Origin: Leptospira_A sp046736045
GTDB taxonomy: Bacteria; Spirochaetota; Leptospiria; Leptospirales; Leptospiraceae
DNA: 64,000 nt
Direction of reading: 5' to 3'
NCBI RefSeq assembly: GCF_046736045.1
Contig: NZ_CP177134.1
Location: 3,472,001-3,536,000 of the forward strand
Below, one piece after another: positions 27,562 through 35,807 of this stretch (within the stretch, counting starts at the first letter, position 1; each line of letters starts with the position of its first letter). The position numbers and the translations under genes are program-made. Below the pieces are notes generated by a model that searched no databases, was not told where the DNA came from, and saw nothing but the letters and a program-made list of their open reading frames with translations.

Positions 27562-28683
27562 CTAACTTTTAACCGAGTTGATATAGGAACCTACAATTTC
27601 TCTCGCTTCCTGAATGATATGATGCATATCCATATAACGATATGTAGCCAGCCTTCCTAAAAAAGTAACATTTGCTAAAGCCTTACATTCGGTCGTATAC
27701 CTGGAAAGAAGATCCATATCGGTATCCAGTCTTTTGGGATAATAAGGAATGTCTCCTTCGGAAGTTTCTTTGCTATATTCTTTAAACCAAACTGTTTTGG
27801 AATGGGTTTCCCAAGGAGTGAAATGTTTATGTTCATGAATCCTTGTCCAAGGCACATCCATATTGCAATAATTAAGAACCGCATTTCCCTGAAAGTCACC
27901 TTCCCCTTCGAATCTTTCGAAGGTAACAGTTCGATAACCCAAACGGCCGAATTTGCATTTAAAATATTCATCAATAGGGCCGGTATAAAATACATGATCG
28001 AAATCATGATCGTCTTCGCCCGCGATGAATTTTTTATTCAACTGAACGGTAATGTTGGAATGATCTAACATTTTTTTTATGATTTCGGTATACCCGTCAA
28101 TAGGAATTCCCTGATAAGTATCATTATAATAATTGTCATCGTAATTGAACCGAACCGGCAATCTTTTCAAAATGGAAGCAGGCAACTCGTTTGGCTCGCA
28201 ACCCCATTGTTTTTTGGTATAACCGTAGAAGAAAGCTTTGTAAAGTTTTTCTCCCAGAAACTTTAATGCCTGTTCTTCGAAAGTTTTCGGTTCAGGAATA
28301 TTTTTTTCTGAAATCGATTCTAAAAATTCTTTTGCTTCCGCGGGACCGAAAGATTTTCCAAACAATTGATTGATCGTGTGCAGATTGACCGGCAGTGAAT
28401 ACACATTGCCATCATACACGGCTTTCACCCGATTCACAAATGGAACGAATTTTGTGAACGAATTTACATAATTCCATGTTTCCAAATCGCTCGTATGGAA
28501 AATATGAGGACCGTATTTATGAACGGTAATTTCCGTTGATTCTTCCCTTTCCGTATAACAGTTCCCGGCGATATGACTTCTTTCATCCATCAAATGAATT
28601 TGAACAGTTTTGTCCAATTTGGTTGCCAGTTCATGCGCAACTACTGCGCCGGAAAAACCCGTGCCTACAATCAATATTTTCAT
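27562..28683 (-). CDS. glf: UDP-galactopyranose mutase
   Basis: A 373-residue flavoenzyme that interconverts UDP-galactopyranose and UDP-galactofuranose. The FAD-binding motif is 'LIVGTGFSGAVVAHEL' (about 3-18), followed by 'ERSHIAGNCYTE' and 'HKYGPHIFHTSDLETWNYV', the signature segment of bacterial Glf. 'GYTKKQWGCEPNELPASIL' and 'RLPVRFNYDDNYYNDTYQG' are further family blocks, and 'RLATYRYMDMHHIIQEA' closes the FAD site. Length and motifs match E. coli and Mycobacterium enzymes. It is cytoplasmic. The next gene downstream, 5 bases away, is a GlfT-like transferase, which supports Galf in the surface glycan. Confidence 0.97.
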   Translation of the reverse strand: MKILIVGTGFSGAVVAHELATKLDKTVQIHLMDERSHIAGNCYTEREESTEITVHKYGPHIFHTSDLETWNYVNSFTKFVPFVNRVKAVYDGNVYSLPVNLHTINQLFGKSFGPAEAKEFLESISEKNIPEPKTFEEQALKFLGEKLYKAFFYGYTKKQWGCEPNELPASILKRLPVRFNYDDNYYNDTYQGIPIDGYTEIIKKMLDHSNITVQLNKKFIAGEDDHDFDHVFYTGPIDEYFKCKFGRLGYRTVTFERFEGEGDFQGNAVLNYCNMDVPWTRIHEHKHFTPWETHSKTVWFKEYSKETSEGDIPYYPKRLDTDMDLLSRYTTECKALANVTFLGRLATYRYMDMHHIIQEAREIVGSYINSVKS

Positions 28684-28742
28684 CTATCTTATATTTCTTC
28701 TTATTTCAACTATCAAGAATAACCGTTCTTATAAAGAACATT

Positions 28743-29747
28743 TCAACTTTTCAGACGACGGACAAATCCCAAAATGAAACTGATCAAATAACCGATTCCC
28801 AACTTATCAAGAATGCGTTTCATTTGTTTGTAACGATGAATCTGAATCCGGCTGGATAAAGAACCCAATTCTTCAAGATCATTTATTTTCCGAACCAACT
28901 CATTGATAAAATACCGATACTGATTGTCGGAGAATTTTTTCTTTACCAACACAGATTCGATAAACGATATATCGAATTTTTCCGAACCATCTCCCAACAT
29001 CCTTCTTAACTTCCCTACTTCAGCTAAGGACAGTTCGGGGGAATATATATTCATGATTTCTTCCAGTTCAAGAATGCCTTTCTTTTCATTAACGGAAGAT
29101 TCACCTTCAAAAGAATATTCAACGATGCAATCGTCGATTTTTATTCCTGAAAATCCCCTATTGATCAATTCGAACATAAACTTTACATCTGCCGCATATT
29201 TATATTTAATATCGAATCCGCCGATTGATTTCAAAGATGATTTGGATGTTAGAAAAGATTGATGATTCGAAGGATTGCCGCACAAAAAATCGAAATCGGT
29301 TAGAGTCCGGTTTTTCCAAATCCACGACTCGCCGTTTTTCTTTTTAACAATTGCATTGGCACTTGCATAATCGTAAGAGCCGCTTGAAACAGCATTTACA
29401 ATTTTCTCTAATGAATCCGCTCCGATAAAAAAATCGTCTGCATTTAAAAATAAGATATAATCGCCGTTTGCCTTATTCCAAGCACGGTTCATGGCATCAT
29501 ATATACCGGAATCCTTTTCCGAAAAAAAGAGCAAACGATCTTTGCTTTTTTCAATGATACTGATCGTACGATCCGTACTCAAGCCGTCTTGAATTATATA
29601 TTCCATATTGGAATAATCTTGCGAAAGAACAGACTGAATCGTTCGATCCACTGTCTTTTCCGCATTTCTGACTACTGTAATGATTGTAATAAGCGGCTTG
29701 TTCAATGTCAGATCAATGGTTCGGTAGGTTATTGTTTTGAGACCCAT
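28743..29747 (-). CDS. GT2 glycosyltransferase (WcaA-like)
   Basis: A 334-residue GT2 enzyme: 'ITIITVVRNAEKTVDRTIQS', 'YIIQDGLSTDRTISII', 'FSEKDSGIYDAMNRAWNKA' and 'YILFLNADDFFIGADSLEK' (NADD). This is the subgroup found with colanic-acid WcaA/WcaE-type enzymes. The C-terminal 100 residues are helical and basic. ATG 29747 overlaps the upstream GT2-GT4 fusion by 35 bases; a TTG at 29705 close to the conserved strand is the alternative. Its catalytic domain is clearly related to the first domain of that upstream fusion ('SEKDKGIYNAQNKGI'), suggesting tandem duplication. Confidence 0.87.
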   Translation of the reverse strand: MGLKTITYRTIDLTLNKPLITIITVVRNAEKTVDRTIQSVLSQDYSNMEYIIQDGLSTDRTISIIEKSKDRLLFFSEKDSGIYDAMNRAWNKANGDYILFLNADDFFIGADSLEKIVNAVSSGSYDYASANAIVKKKNGESWIWKNRTLTDFDFLCGNPSNHQSFLTSKSSLKSIGGFDIKYKYAADVKFMFELINRGFSGIKIDDCIVEYSFEGESSVNEKKGILELEEIMNIYSPELSLAEVGKLRRMLGDGSEKFDISFIESVLVKKKFSDNQYRYFINELVRKINDLEELGSLSSRIQIHRYKQMKRILDKLGIGYLISFILGFVRRLKS

Positions 29748-31845
29748 TCAAAACATTCTGATAAACTTCTTTGTACTTTTTGCTAATATTGATAAAAGAA
29801 AAATTTTCTTCAATTTTAGTTCGTGCTTTGTCTTGCAGACTTTTACCCTTTGCTCCTTCTTCCAAGGCCCAAAGAATTCCTTTTGCCAAATCTTCCGAAG
29901 AAAAACATTCTGCACGATATCCGTTTACTTTATGATCGACAATGTCCTTTAGCCCGGACGTATCGAAACAAACAACCGGAACCCCGCATGCCATAGATTC
30001 CGCGGCCGTTTGCCCGAATGACTCTTGTTTGGAAGGAACAATCATAACATCCGCAACCGAATAAATCTTTGCAAGCAAGGCATCATTTGTGATCCTTCCC
30101 AAATTCATCTGATTGATGGAAACATCCTGCATTTTTTTAAACTTGTCCGCACCAAATACAACAACTTGAAACTGATCTGCATCCGGTTGACGTGAGATGA
30201 TCTTCAACGCTTCCTGCAAAAATCGTGAACCTTTGCGGTCATCCGTATCAAAATTCAATGCACCGAAGAGTATGACTTTTTTATCAAAATGAATATCAAA
30301 CAACTCCCTGCATATTTTTTTATCCTGATTCTGAAATACTTCCAAATCCAAACCGTTCGGAATCGTATACACGGTATGATTCTTAAACAAATTGCTTTGT
30401 TTGATACAATCCGACATCCATTGACTGACTCCAACAAAATTCAAATTTTTCAAATTGGAAAAACTATTTTGTTTCCGAAGCCAAACCCATCGATTCAAAT
30501 CGAATCCTGTGTCTCCTTCGGGACGATTGTCAACATGGTACCCTTTCACATAACGGTCATTATCTGTATAATGTTCCGCTCCGCATATTGGCCACATATC
30601 ATGCGTAGTCCAAACAATCGGTTTTTTGATAAGGCCGATGTCTTCAACGGTAATGAATCCCGACTGTGTCCAATGCAAATGAACTATATCCGGATTCAAA
30701 TCGTCAATTTGATTGATTAAATCGTTATTTGTTAAATACGCATCGGAATGTAAGATCGAATTTTTAGATTTATAACTTCTGGTTCTTTTTCTCATACGAA
30801 GCCATTTCATACGATTGGAAGCGATACTCTTCAACCAGGAGAAAATCTTTTTACCGCGAACTTTAAATACGGAAGGATCATTCGTAATTTTTTTAAGAAC
30901 TACCAATCGGGAAAGTATTCCTACGCCAAGGAGTGATCGGTGAATTCGAAAAGCTCCACGAGCCGCCCCTCCTTCATAATCACTTGTACTCAATGTAAGA
31001 ACTTTCAATTGATGATCTTGTCCCCAAAATTCTTCCCTGGAAATGCGATCCTTCGAATGGTTCCTGATGTAAAATATAGCAGCGATCAATTTTCCCAAAC
31101 CGATTGATTTAAGAAATGAGCGGATAAAAAAACTTATATGATAGCGAACAAGAACGAAGAAAGGAAAATTTTCCCACTGCGCGTTTTTGATCTCTCCAAG
31201 TATCTTCTTTCTATTTTTAAGCTGCATACTCACTCCCGACATTTCGAAGAGAGTGATGATAACGGAAATATGTTTATGAGTTATATTCGGCTGAAACCAA
31301 ACACGATAAAAAAATTCATGATCGGCAGCATATTTTAGCTTTTCATTATATAATCCGTATCTGTCAAATAGATCTTTTTTAATGAAAGTTACCTGATGAC
31401 AGAGAAAATCCTGAATCCAATACCGATAATCTATCCTTTCCGGATAACTTCGAAACTGAAGCCCGATATCAATAGACTCTTCGTTGCCACGCCAATCATT
31501 AACTATATCTCCGTATACGACGTCTTCTCCATTGGAGTTTTCAAAAACTTTCCCCAATGTAGTCGGTTCAAAAAGAATATCACCGGAATTCAGAAAAAAC
31601 AAATATTCGCCGGTTGCTCTCAAGATCCCTTTGTTTTGAGCGTTATAAATTCCTTTATCTTTTTCAGACACAAAGACATTTATATTTTCTTTATACTTGT
31701 TTATGATCGGAACTGTTTTGTCTGTTGAACCGCCATCGATAATAATAAATTCAAAATCCTTAAAAGTTTGTGCAACTACACTCTTAATGGTTTTTTCAAT
31801 CACTGCTTCCGCATTGAAACAAATGGTAATAATACTTAACTTCAT
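29713..31845 (-). CDS. Bifunctional glycosyltransferase: GT2 domain fused to GT4 domain
   Basis: A 710-residue two-enzyme fusion. Residues 1-210 are a GT2 domain: 'LSIITICFNAEAVIEKTIKS', 'FIIIDGGSTDKTV', 'SEKDKGIYNAQNKG' and 'YLFFLNSGDILFEP'. A basic, partly hydrophobic linker (about 215-275) may touch the membrane. Residues 285-705 are a GT4 domain: 'STSDYEGGAARGAFRIHRSL', 'WTTHDMWPICGAEHYTD', 'YTIPNGLDLEVF', 'VADVMIVPSKQESFGQTAAE' and 'SMACGVPVVCFDTSGL'. The GT4 half resembles WcaC-like enzymes that meet the motif THD-W--CG. The protein could add two successive sugars. It is followed by the related single-domain GT2 with 35 bases of overlap. Confidence 0.9.
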   Translation of the reverse strand: MKLSIITICFNAEAVIEKTIKSVVAQTFKDFEFIIIDGGSTDKTVPIINKYKENINVFVSEKDKGIYNAQNKGILRATGEYLFFLNSGDILFEPTTLGKVFENSNGEDVVYGDIVNDWRGNEESIDIGLQFRSYPERIDYRYWIQDFLCHQVTFIKKDLFDRYGLYNEKLKYAADHEFFYRVWFQPNITHKHISVIITLFEMSGVSMQLKNRKKILGEIKNAQWENFPFFVLVRYHISFFIRSFLKSIGLGKLIAAIFYIRNHSKDRISREEFWGQDHQLKVLTLSTSDYEGGAARGAFRIHRSLLGVGILSRLVVLKKITNDPSVFKVRGKKIFSWLKSIASNRMKWLRMRKRTRSYKSKNSILHSDAYLTNNDLINQIDDLNPDIVHLHWTQSGFITVEDIGLIKKPIVWTTHDMWPICGAEHYTDNDRYVKGYHVDNRPEGDTGFDLNRWVWLRKQNSFSNLKNLNFVGVSQWMSDCIKQSNLFKNHTVYTIPNGLDLEVFQNQDKKICRELFDIHFDKKVILFGALNFDTDDRKGSRFLQEALKIISRQPDADQFQVVVFGADKFKKMQDVSINQMNLGRITNDALLAKIYSVADVMIVPSKQESFGQTAAESMACGVPVVCFDTSGLKDIVDHKVNGYRAECFSSEDLAKGILWALEEGAKGKSLQDKARTKIEENFSFINISKKYKEVYQNVLNGSQNNNLPNH

Positions 31846-31884
31846 ATTTTTTTGAGATACACTGCTTGGTTAGGTGGTTTCGGA

Positions 31885-32376
31885 CTATCCGAATTTGCGA
31901 ATTCCGAACAAATTCCTGATAAATAGAAAAATCTTTGCAAATAAATTTCCTTTGGAAAGAATTTCTATGTTTTCATGATTTAAAAGAATGAACCGGTTGA
32001 GTTCCATCGACCTTAGCCGATCACGCAGGCTTTCTTCATCGGGATAATATTTTTCAATTTCATCATAAGAAAGAGATTTATTTTTCGAATCGAAGATTGT
32101 AAGTAAAATCCTGAAAGAAATCGAATTTTGCAAATTGATAAAAAAAACCAAATAGGAATTCCACAATACAATTGTTCCGAGATAAATAAAAAGCGAATCC
32201 AAGATTCCGAAATATTTATAAAAAAAGTAAAAAGTAAAAACAATAAAAACAAAGTTTACCATCAAAGATTTTAATACGAATTTCCGACTGCCTGTCAATC
32301 TGCTCAATATCCAATGAACGACTGCCAAAAATAAAAACGAAACGATACTTATTAAAAATAAAAAGAACATAATCAT
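31885..32376 (-). CDS. Small membrane protein with C-terminal winged-helix-like segment, unknown function
   Basis: A 163-residue protein I do not recognise by name. Three hydrophobic segments (about 3-24, 35-57, 62-84) are followed by a soluble tail (86-163) with the pattern of a winged helix: 'ISFRILLTIFDSKNKSLSYD', then 'SLRDRLRSMELNRFILLNHE' and 'IEILSKGNLFAKIFLF'. The tail aligns with that of the protein encoded just upstream (32373-32927), so the pair are paralogues. The genes overlap by ATGA (32373-32376). The context is a polyprenyl-phosphate glycosyltransferase two genes upstream and glycosyltransferases downstream. A regulatory or scaffolding role is possible but unproven. Confidence 0.8.
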   Translation of the reverse strand: MIMFFLFLISIVSFLFLAVVHWILSRLTGSRKFVLKSLMVNFVFIVFTFYFFYKYFGILDSLFIYLGTIVLWNSYLVFFINLQNSISFRILLTIFDSKNKSLSYDEIEKYYPDEESLRDRLRSMELNRFILLNHENIEILSKGNLFAKIFLFIRNLFGIRKFG

Positions 32377-32927
32377 TTACCCAGTTGGTTCAATCCCCAA
32401 AAGCCCAATATAAATCGGATCAATAAGGATATTTTATTTCCTCTTTCTGAAATTTTATAAACACCATTCTCAAGGTATACGAAATCCAGATTTACCATGT
32501 CTTCCAATCTGCTTTTTTTAATATAAGAAAAACCTTTGCCATCCGCATACGCCTGCGAACAATTTTTAACACTCATCATACCTCCGTTTGCTTTCAAAAG
32601 AATCAGCAAGGAAGCGGATATACTTCTTTGCGCCAAACCGTAAAAATTTTGAAAGACGGCATAATGAAATCCCAAATAGAAAAAATACCCTACAAAAAAA
32701 TCCAATACCGCATACAAACTGAATGAGTATGACAAATAAAACAAGACAACGGACGCAAAAACATAAACCAATGAAAAGTATATGTGCAATTTATTGAATG
32801 CGGAGAGAGGAGATTCGTGTTTGCCGACTTTGAAAATCACAGAGCACAATAGAACCACCAGATAAGTCGAAGCAGCTATTACAAAAAAGAAATATTTATC
32901 CATAGATAATCGGAGTATTGATTCCAT
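32373..32927 (-). CDS. Small membrane protein with C-terminal winged-helix-like segment, paralogue of its neighbour
   Basis: A 184-residue protein of unknown function. Three hydrophobic segments (about 12-31, 46-67, 70-92) precede a soluble C-terminal region (about 98-170): 'SISASLLILLKANGGMMSVK', 'IKKSRLEDMVNLDFVYLENG' and 'YKISERGNKISLLIRFIL'. The arrangement helix - helix - recognition-like helix - strand ('VYLENGVYKISERG') is that of MarR/PadR-type winged helices. The same layout is seen in the downstream neighbour, with matching SIS-LL and LxxRF(V/I)xLxN positions. ATG 32927 lies 2 bases from the stop of the GtrB-type gene, so the three are translated as a unit. Another ATG at 32903 is possible. 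Confidence 0.8.
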   Translation of the reverse strand: MESILRLSMDKYFFFVIAASTYLVVLLCSVIFKVGKHESPLSAFNKLHIYFSLVYVFASVVLFYLSYSFSLYAVLDFFVGYFFYLGFHYAVFQNFYGLAQRSISASLLILLKANGGMMSVKNCSQAYADGKGFSYIKKSRLEDMVNLDFVYLENGVYKISERGNKISLLIRFILGFWGLNQLGK

Positions 32928-32929
32928 TT

Positions 32930-33862
32930 TTAAAAATTAATCCTTTCACTTTCGATGACTAGTGGTCTTTTCAAAACTTGCGTATGAATGGAACCTATAT
33001 ATTCACCGAGTATTCCGATGAAAAATAATTGAACGGAAGCAAAGAAAAACAAGCCGACGACCAGAGTGGATATTCCTATCGAATAAGTATCCCAAAAAAT
33101 AATTTTCAATAACACTTGCATGATCGCGACAAGAAAGCTCATGGCAGAAAGAACAAATCCTGCAAATGCAGCCAGTCGTAAAGGAATTTTGGAATGGTTG
33201 GTGATCCCTAACATTGCCATGTCGTATAAAGTATAAAAATTATTTTTAGTAAAACCTCTCTTTCTTACAGGCTGAATGTATGAAATCGTTTTAATCGCAA
33301 AACCGATATCACAAATCAATCCGCGGAGATAAGGATAAGGGTCGTTGATTTCGCGAAGTGTTTCAATCACTCTTCTATCATAAAGTCCGAATCCTGTGAA
33401 ATTTTTAATCAAAGGAATATCGGAAAGCCTTCCTATCAAATTATAATAGAGCTTACGAATCGCAAAAAAAAGCGGAGATTCCATACTTTCGTTTTTAACA
33501 CCCACGACGATTTTGTATCCGCTTTTCCATTCTCTCAGAAAATCATTGATCATTACAACAGGATCTTGCAGATCAGCGACAATCAGAATGACTGCATCTC
33601 CTTTTGCCTGTAACAGTCCGTAATACGGAGAACGGATATGACCGAAATTACGTGCATTGATGATGATTTTCACATTTTTATCTTTTGCAGCAATCTCCTT
33701 TAGAATTTTTTGAGTTTTATCTTTGGAAGCGTTATCAATGAATATATGTTCGTATTTATAATCTTTTTTCAAATTTGAAAATACTTCTTTAACCTGCCTG
33801 TAGACCTCTTCTATATTTTCCTCTTCATTATAACATGGTGTGACTATGGAAATGGATTTCAT
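32930..33862 (-). CDS. GT2 polyprenyl-phosphate glycosyltransferase with two C-terminal TM helices
   Basis: A 310-residue GtrB/ArnC-type enzyme. The GT2 domain has 'ISIVTPCYNEEENIEEVYRQ', 'IFIDNASKDKTQKIL', 'NFGHIRSPYYGLLQAKGD', 'ILIVADLQDPVVMINDF' and 'FTGFGLYDRRVIETLREI'. Two membrane helices follow (about 228-252 and 262-288), ending 'SVQLFFIGILGEYIGSIHTQ'. Likely reaction: transfer of a sugar to undecaprenyl phosphate. It overlaps the SDR gene by ATGA (33859-33862) and is followed 2 bases later by the paired small membrane proteins. It may charge the lipid carrier with the sugar made by the adjacent CDP-sugar cassette, though CDP-sugars are not usual donors for this family, so that link is speculative. 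Confidence 0.92.
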   Translation of the reverse strand: MKSISIVTPCYNEEENIEEVYRQVKEVFSNLKKDYKYEHIFIDNASKDKTQKILKEIAAKDKNVKIIINARNFGHIRSPYYGLLQAKGDAVILIVADLQDPVVMINDFLREWKSGYKIVVGVKNESMESPLFFAIRKLYYNLIGRLSDIPLIKNFTGFGLYDRRVIETLREINDPYPYLRGLICDIGFAIKTISYIQPVRKRGFTKNNFYTLYDMAMLGITNHSKIPLRLAAFAGFVLSAMSFLVAIMQVLLKIIFWDTYSIGISTLVVGLFFFASVQLFFIGILGEYIGSIHTQVLKRPLVIESERINF

Positions 33863-34893
33863 TGAATTCCCCTGTGAAAATTAATTGTTTTCCGAATTGA
33901 TTCGTTCAAATCGACCCGAATCATTAATGATAATTGTTTTATTGCTTTTTGAATGGATGGCACATAATAACCGATAGGTGAACTTGGATTATGTTTCATA
34001 CCAACCGTTACGTTATTCGAAATTCCTTCCATCTTGGAAATTTCATTTGCCAGATTTAAAATGGATATTGGAAAATCAGATCCCACATTATAAATTTCAG
34101 ATGATTCCGATTTCAAAAGAATCGTCCAAAGCCAGATCATTAAATCGGAAGGATACATATAAGACCGAAAAGGAGCACCGTCTCCTTTGATTTGAATTTT
34201 AGTCCGATCTAAAATATTTTTTATAAAATTGCCGATTGCAAACGCGGAATCCAAAGGAAGGCCCGGGCCTACAAAAGCAAAACATCTTGCTATGGAGATT
34301 TTGATTTTTGACTTCTGTGAGTATATTTTGCAAAGTAATTCGGCGTATCTTTTGGACTCTCCGTATGTAAATTTCGGATCGATCAAAGGCGCTCCGTTAT
34401 ATGATTCCGTTACCTGTGCTTCGGATAATGAACCGTAGACGGCGCCTGATGATAGATACAGAAAAAATTTCGCATTACAATCTACCGCAAAATTCAAAAC
34501 ATTTTTGGTTCCATCGACGATGATTTCCGAAGCAGTCAAAGCATTTTCGGAATCCAAACGCGAATCGGATTCGGCCGCCGCATGAATGAACACACCGAAT
34601 TGTTTTTCCGATTTTGAAAAATCCAAAACATCGCCTTTCCAAAAATCAATATGATCCAAAGATTTATATTTGGGATATTTTAATAAAAAACCTTCCGGGT
34701 CTCTGCTTAATACGGTCAGATGTGCGTTTAAGTTTAAAGCCCGGTTTGCATGTATAAAACTTTCAAGGAACCATCTCCCTATGAAGCCGGTTCCTCCTGT
34801 GAGAAAAATTCTTTCGTCTTTTAATTTTTGAAAATCAGTATGTGCAAGAATAAAATCAAGGTCTTGCGTTGGAAAAGAATCTTCGGTTTTCAT
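33859..34893 (-). CDS. NAD(P)-dependent epimerase/dehydratase (extended SDR), nucleotide-sugar reductase or epimerase
   Basis: A 344-residue extended short-chain dehydrogenase. Cofactor motif 'IFLTGGTGFIGRWFLESF' (GGxGFIG, about 29-46), 'VFIHAAAESDSRLDSENAL', the Ser in 'FLYLSSGAVYGSL', and catalytic Tyr/Lys in 'FTYGESKRYAELLCKIY' are present. 'RCFAFVGPGLPLDSAFAIGN' is the sugar-binding region. It is most like NDP-sugar epimerases and the paratose/tyvelose or GDP-fucose synthase group. It overlaps the transketolase C-subunit gene by ATGA (34890-34893) and closes the rfbF-rfbG-rfbH-transketolase set. That position suggests a reductase acting on the keto side chain or C4 of a CDP-deoxysugar (inference). 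Confidence 0.85.
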   Translation of the reverse strand: MKTEDSFPTQDLDFILAHTDFQKLKDERIFLTGGTGFIGRWFLESFIHANRALNLNAHLTVLSRDPEGFLLKYPKYKSLDHIDFWKGDVLDFSKSEKQFGVFIHAAAESDSRLDSENALTASEIIVDGTKNVLNFAVDCNAKFFLYLSSGAVYGSLSEAQVTESYNGAPLIDPKFTYGESKRYAELLCKIYSQKSKIKISIARCFAFVGPGLPLDSAFAIGNFIKNILDRTKIQIKGDGAPFRSYMYPSDLMIWLWTILLKSESSEIYNVGSDFPISILNLANEISKMEGISNNVTVGMKHNPSSPIGYYVPSIQKAIKQLSLMIRVDLNESIRKTINFHRGIQ

Positions 34894-35807
34894 CCAAGGA
34901 TTTTCTCTTTTTTCAAAGTACCTTCGATTGTAGCATAATCTAACCCATGTTCTTTGACCGCATAATCATAACTGCCGCATTTTTCAGTGAATCTATTTTT
35001 GATCCCGAAACGGATCAGTTTCATCTGATGATCGGTTTCCGATTCTGCAATAAACTCTGCCAGAACCGATCCGAGTCCACCCGCAACGGAATGTTCTTCC
35101 AAAGAAATTACTTTCTTATAGTTCCCAATCCGACTCATGACTTTCACACGATCCAAAGGATGAATGATAGGAGCGGAAAAAAGAGAAAGATTGTATTTTT
35201 CGGAAAGTTTCAATCCTACATCCAACATAGAACCGGTTGCAATGATGCATGTTTCCGAATCCGTTTTCTTTACCGGGATAACATCCAAGTCCAAAGAATC
35301 AATCGGTTTGGAATGAACCGTAGTTTTATCCGCTTTGCCGATCCGAATGTAAGAAGGTGACTTCAAATGATAAGCATATTCCAAACATGCTGACATTTCA
35401 AAAGAATCCGCCGGTGAAAAAACAGTAATATGAGGCAAAGTTCGGACACAAGCAATGTCTTCCGCACACTGGTGACTCGGACCGAGAGTTGCATATACAA
35501 GCCCCGCTCCGTCACCGAGAAAGATCACGGGAAGAGATTCGTAACATACATCCATTTTTATAAATTCAAGAACTCTTACGGGAATAAATGCAGAAAGACC
35601 GTAAACAAAAGGAATCATTCCCTCTTTTGCCATTCCTGCCGCATAACCAACCATAGCTTGTTCGGAAACTCCCGCATTGATGAATTGATTCGGGGCTTTC
35701 TTTCTCAATTCATCGAATAACGCATAACCATGGTCACCGGAAAAAACATACACGTTTTCATTCGTTGTCGCTTTATCGGTTAAAAATTTGGATATTATAT
35801 CTCTCAT
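34890..35807 (-). CDS. Transketolase-like C-terminal subunit (pyrimidine-binding and C domains)
   Basis: A 305-residue protein corresponding to the central and C-terminal domains of transketolase. Features: 'VYVFSGDHGYALFDELRK', 'FINAGVSEQAMVGYAAGMAK' (the Glu of 'VSEQ' is the TPP pyrimidine-activating glutamate), 'TLGPSHQCAEDIACVRTLPH' and 'CIIATGSMLDVGLKLSEKY'. With the N-subunit encoded immediately upstream it would form a split thiamine-diphosphate transketolase. Start: the frame is open back to a TTG at 35873, but ATG 35807 is chosen. It gives an ATGA overlap with the upstream stop, has AAAGG just before it, and leaves a normal N-terminus. Found inside a CDP-deoxysugar cluster, so a two-carbon transfer to a sugar is likely rather than pentose metabolism. 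Confidence 0.92.
   Translation of the reverse strand: MRDIISKFLTDKATTNENVYVFSGDHGYALFDELRKKAPNQFINAGVSEQAMVGYAAGMAKEGMIPFVYGLSAFIPVRVLEFIKMDVCYESLPVIFLGDGAGLVYATLGPSHQCAEDIACVRTLPHITVFSPADSFEMSACLEYAYHLKSPSYIRIGKADKTTVHSKPIDSLDLDVIPVKKTDSETCIIATGSMLDVGLKLSEKYNLSLFSAPIIHPLDRVKVMSRIGNYKKVISLEEHSVAGGLGSVLAEFIAESETDHQMKLIRFGIKNRFTEKCGSYDYAVKEHGLDYATIEGTLKKEKILG

Noticed and set aside
28725..28739. GTTCTT-ATA-AAGAAC hairpin after the WcaA-like gene
   Set aside because: It has a six-base AT-rich stem with a three-base loop and no following T-run; too weak to call a terminator.
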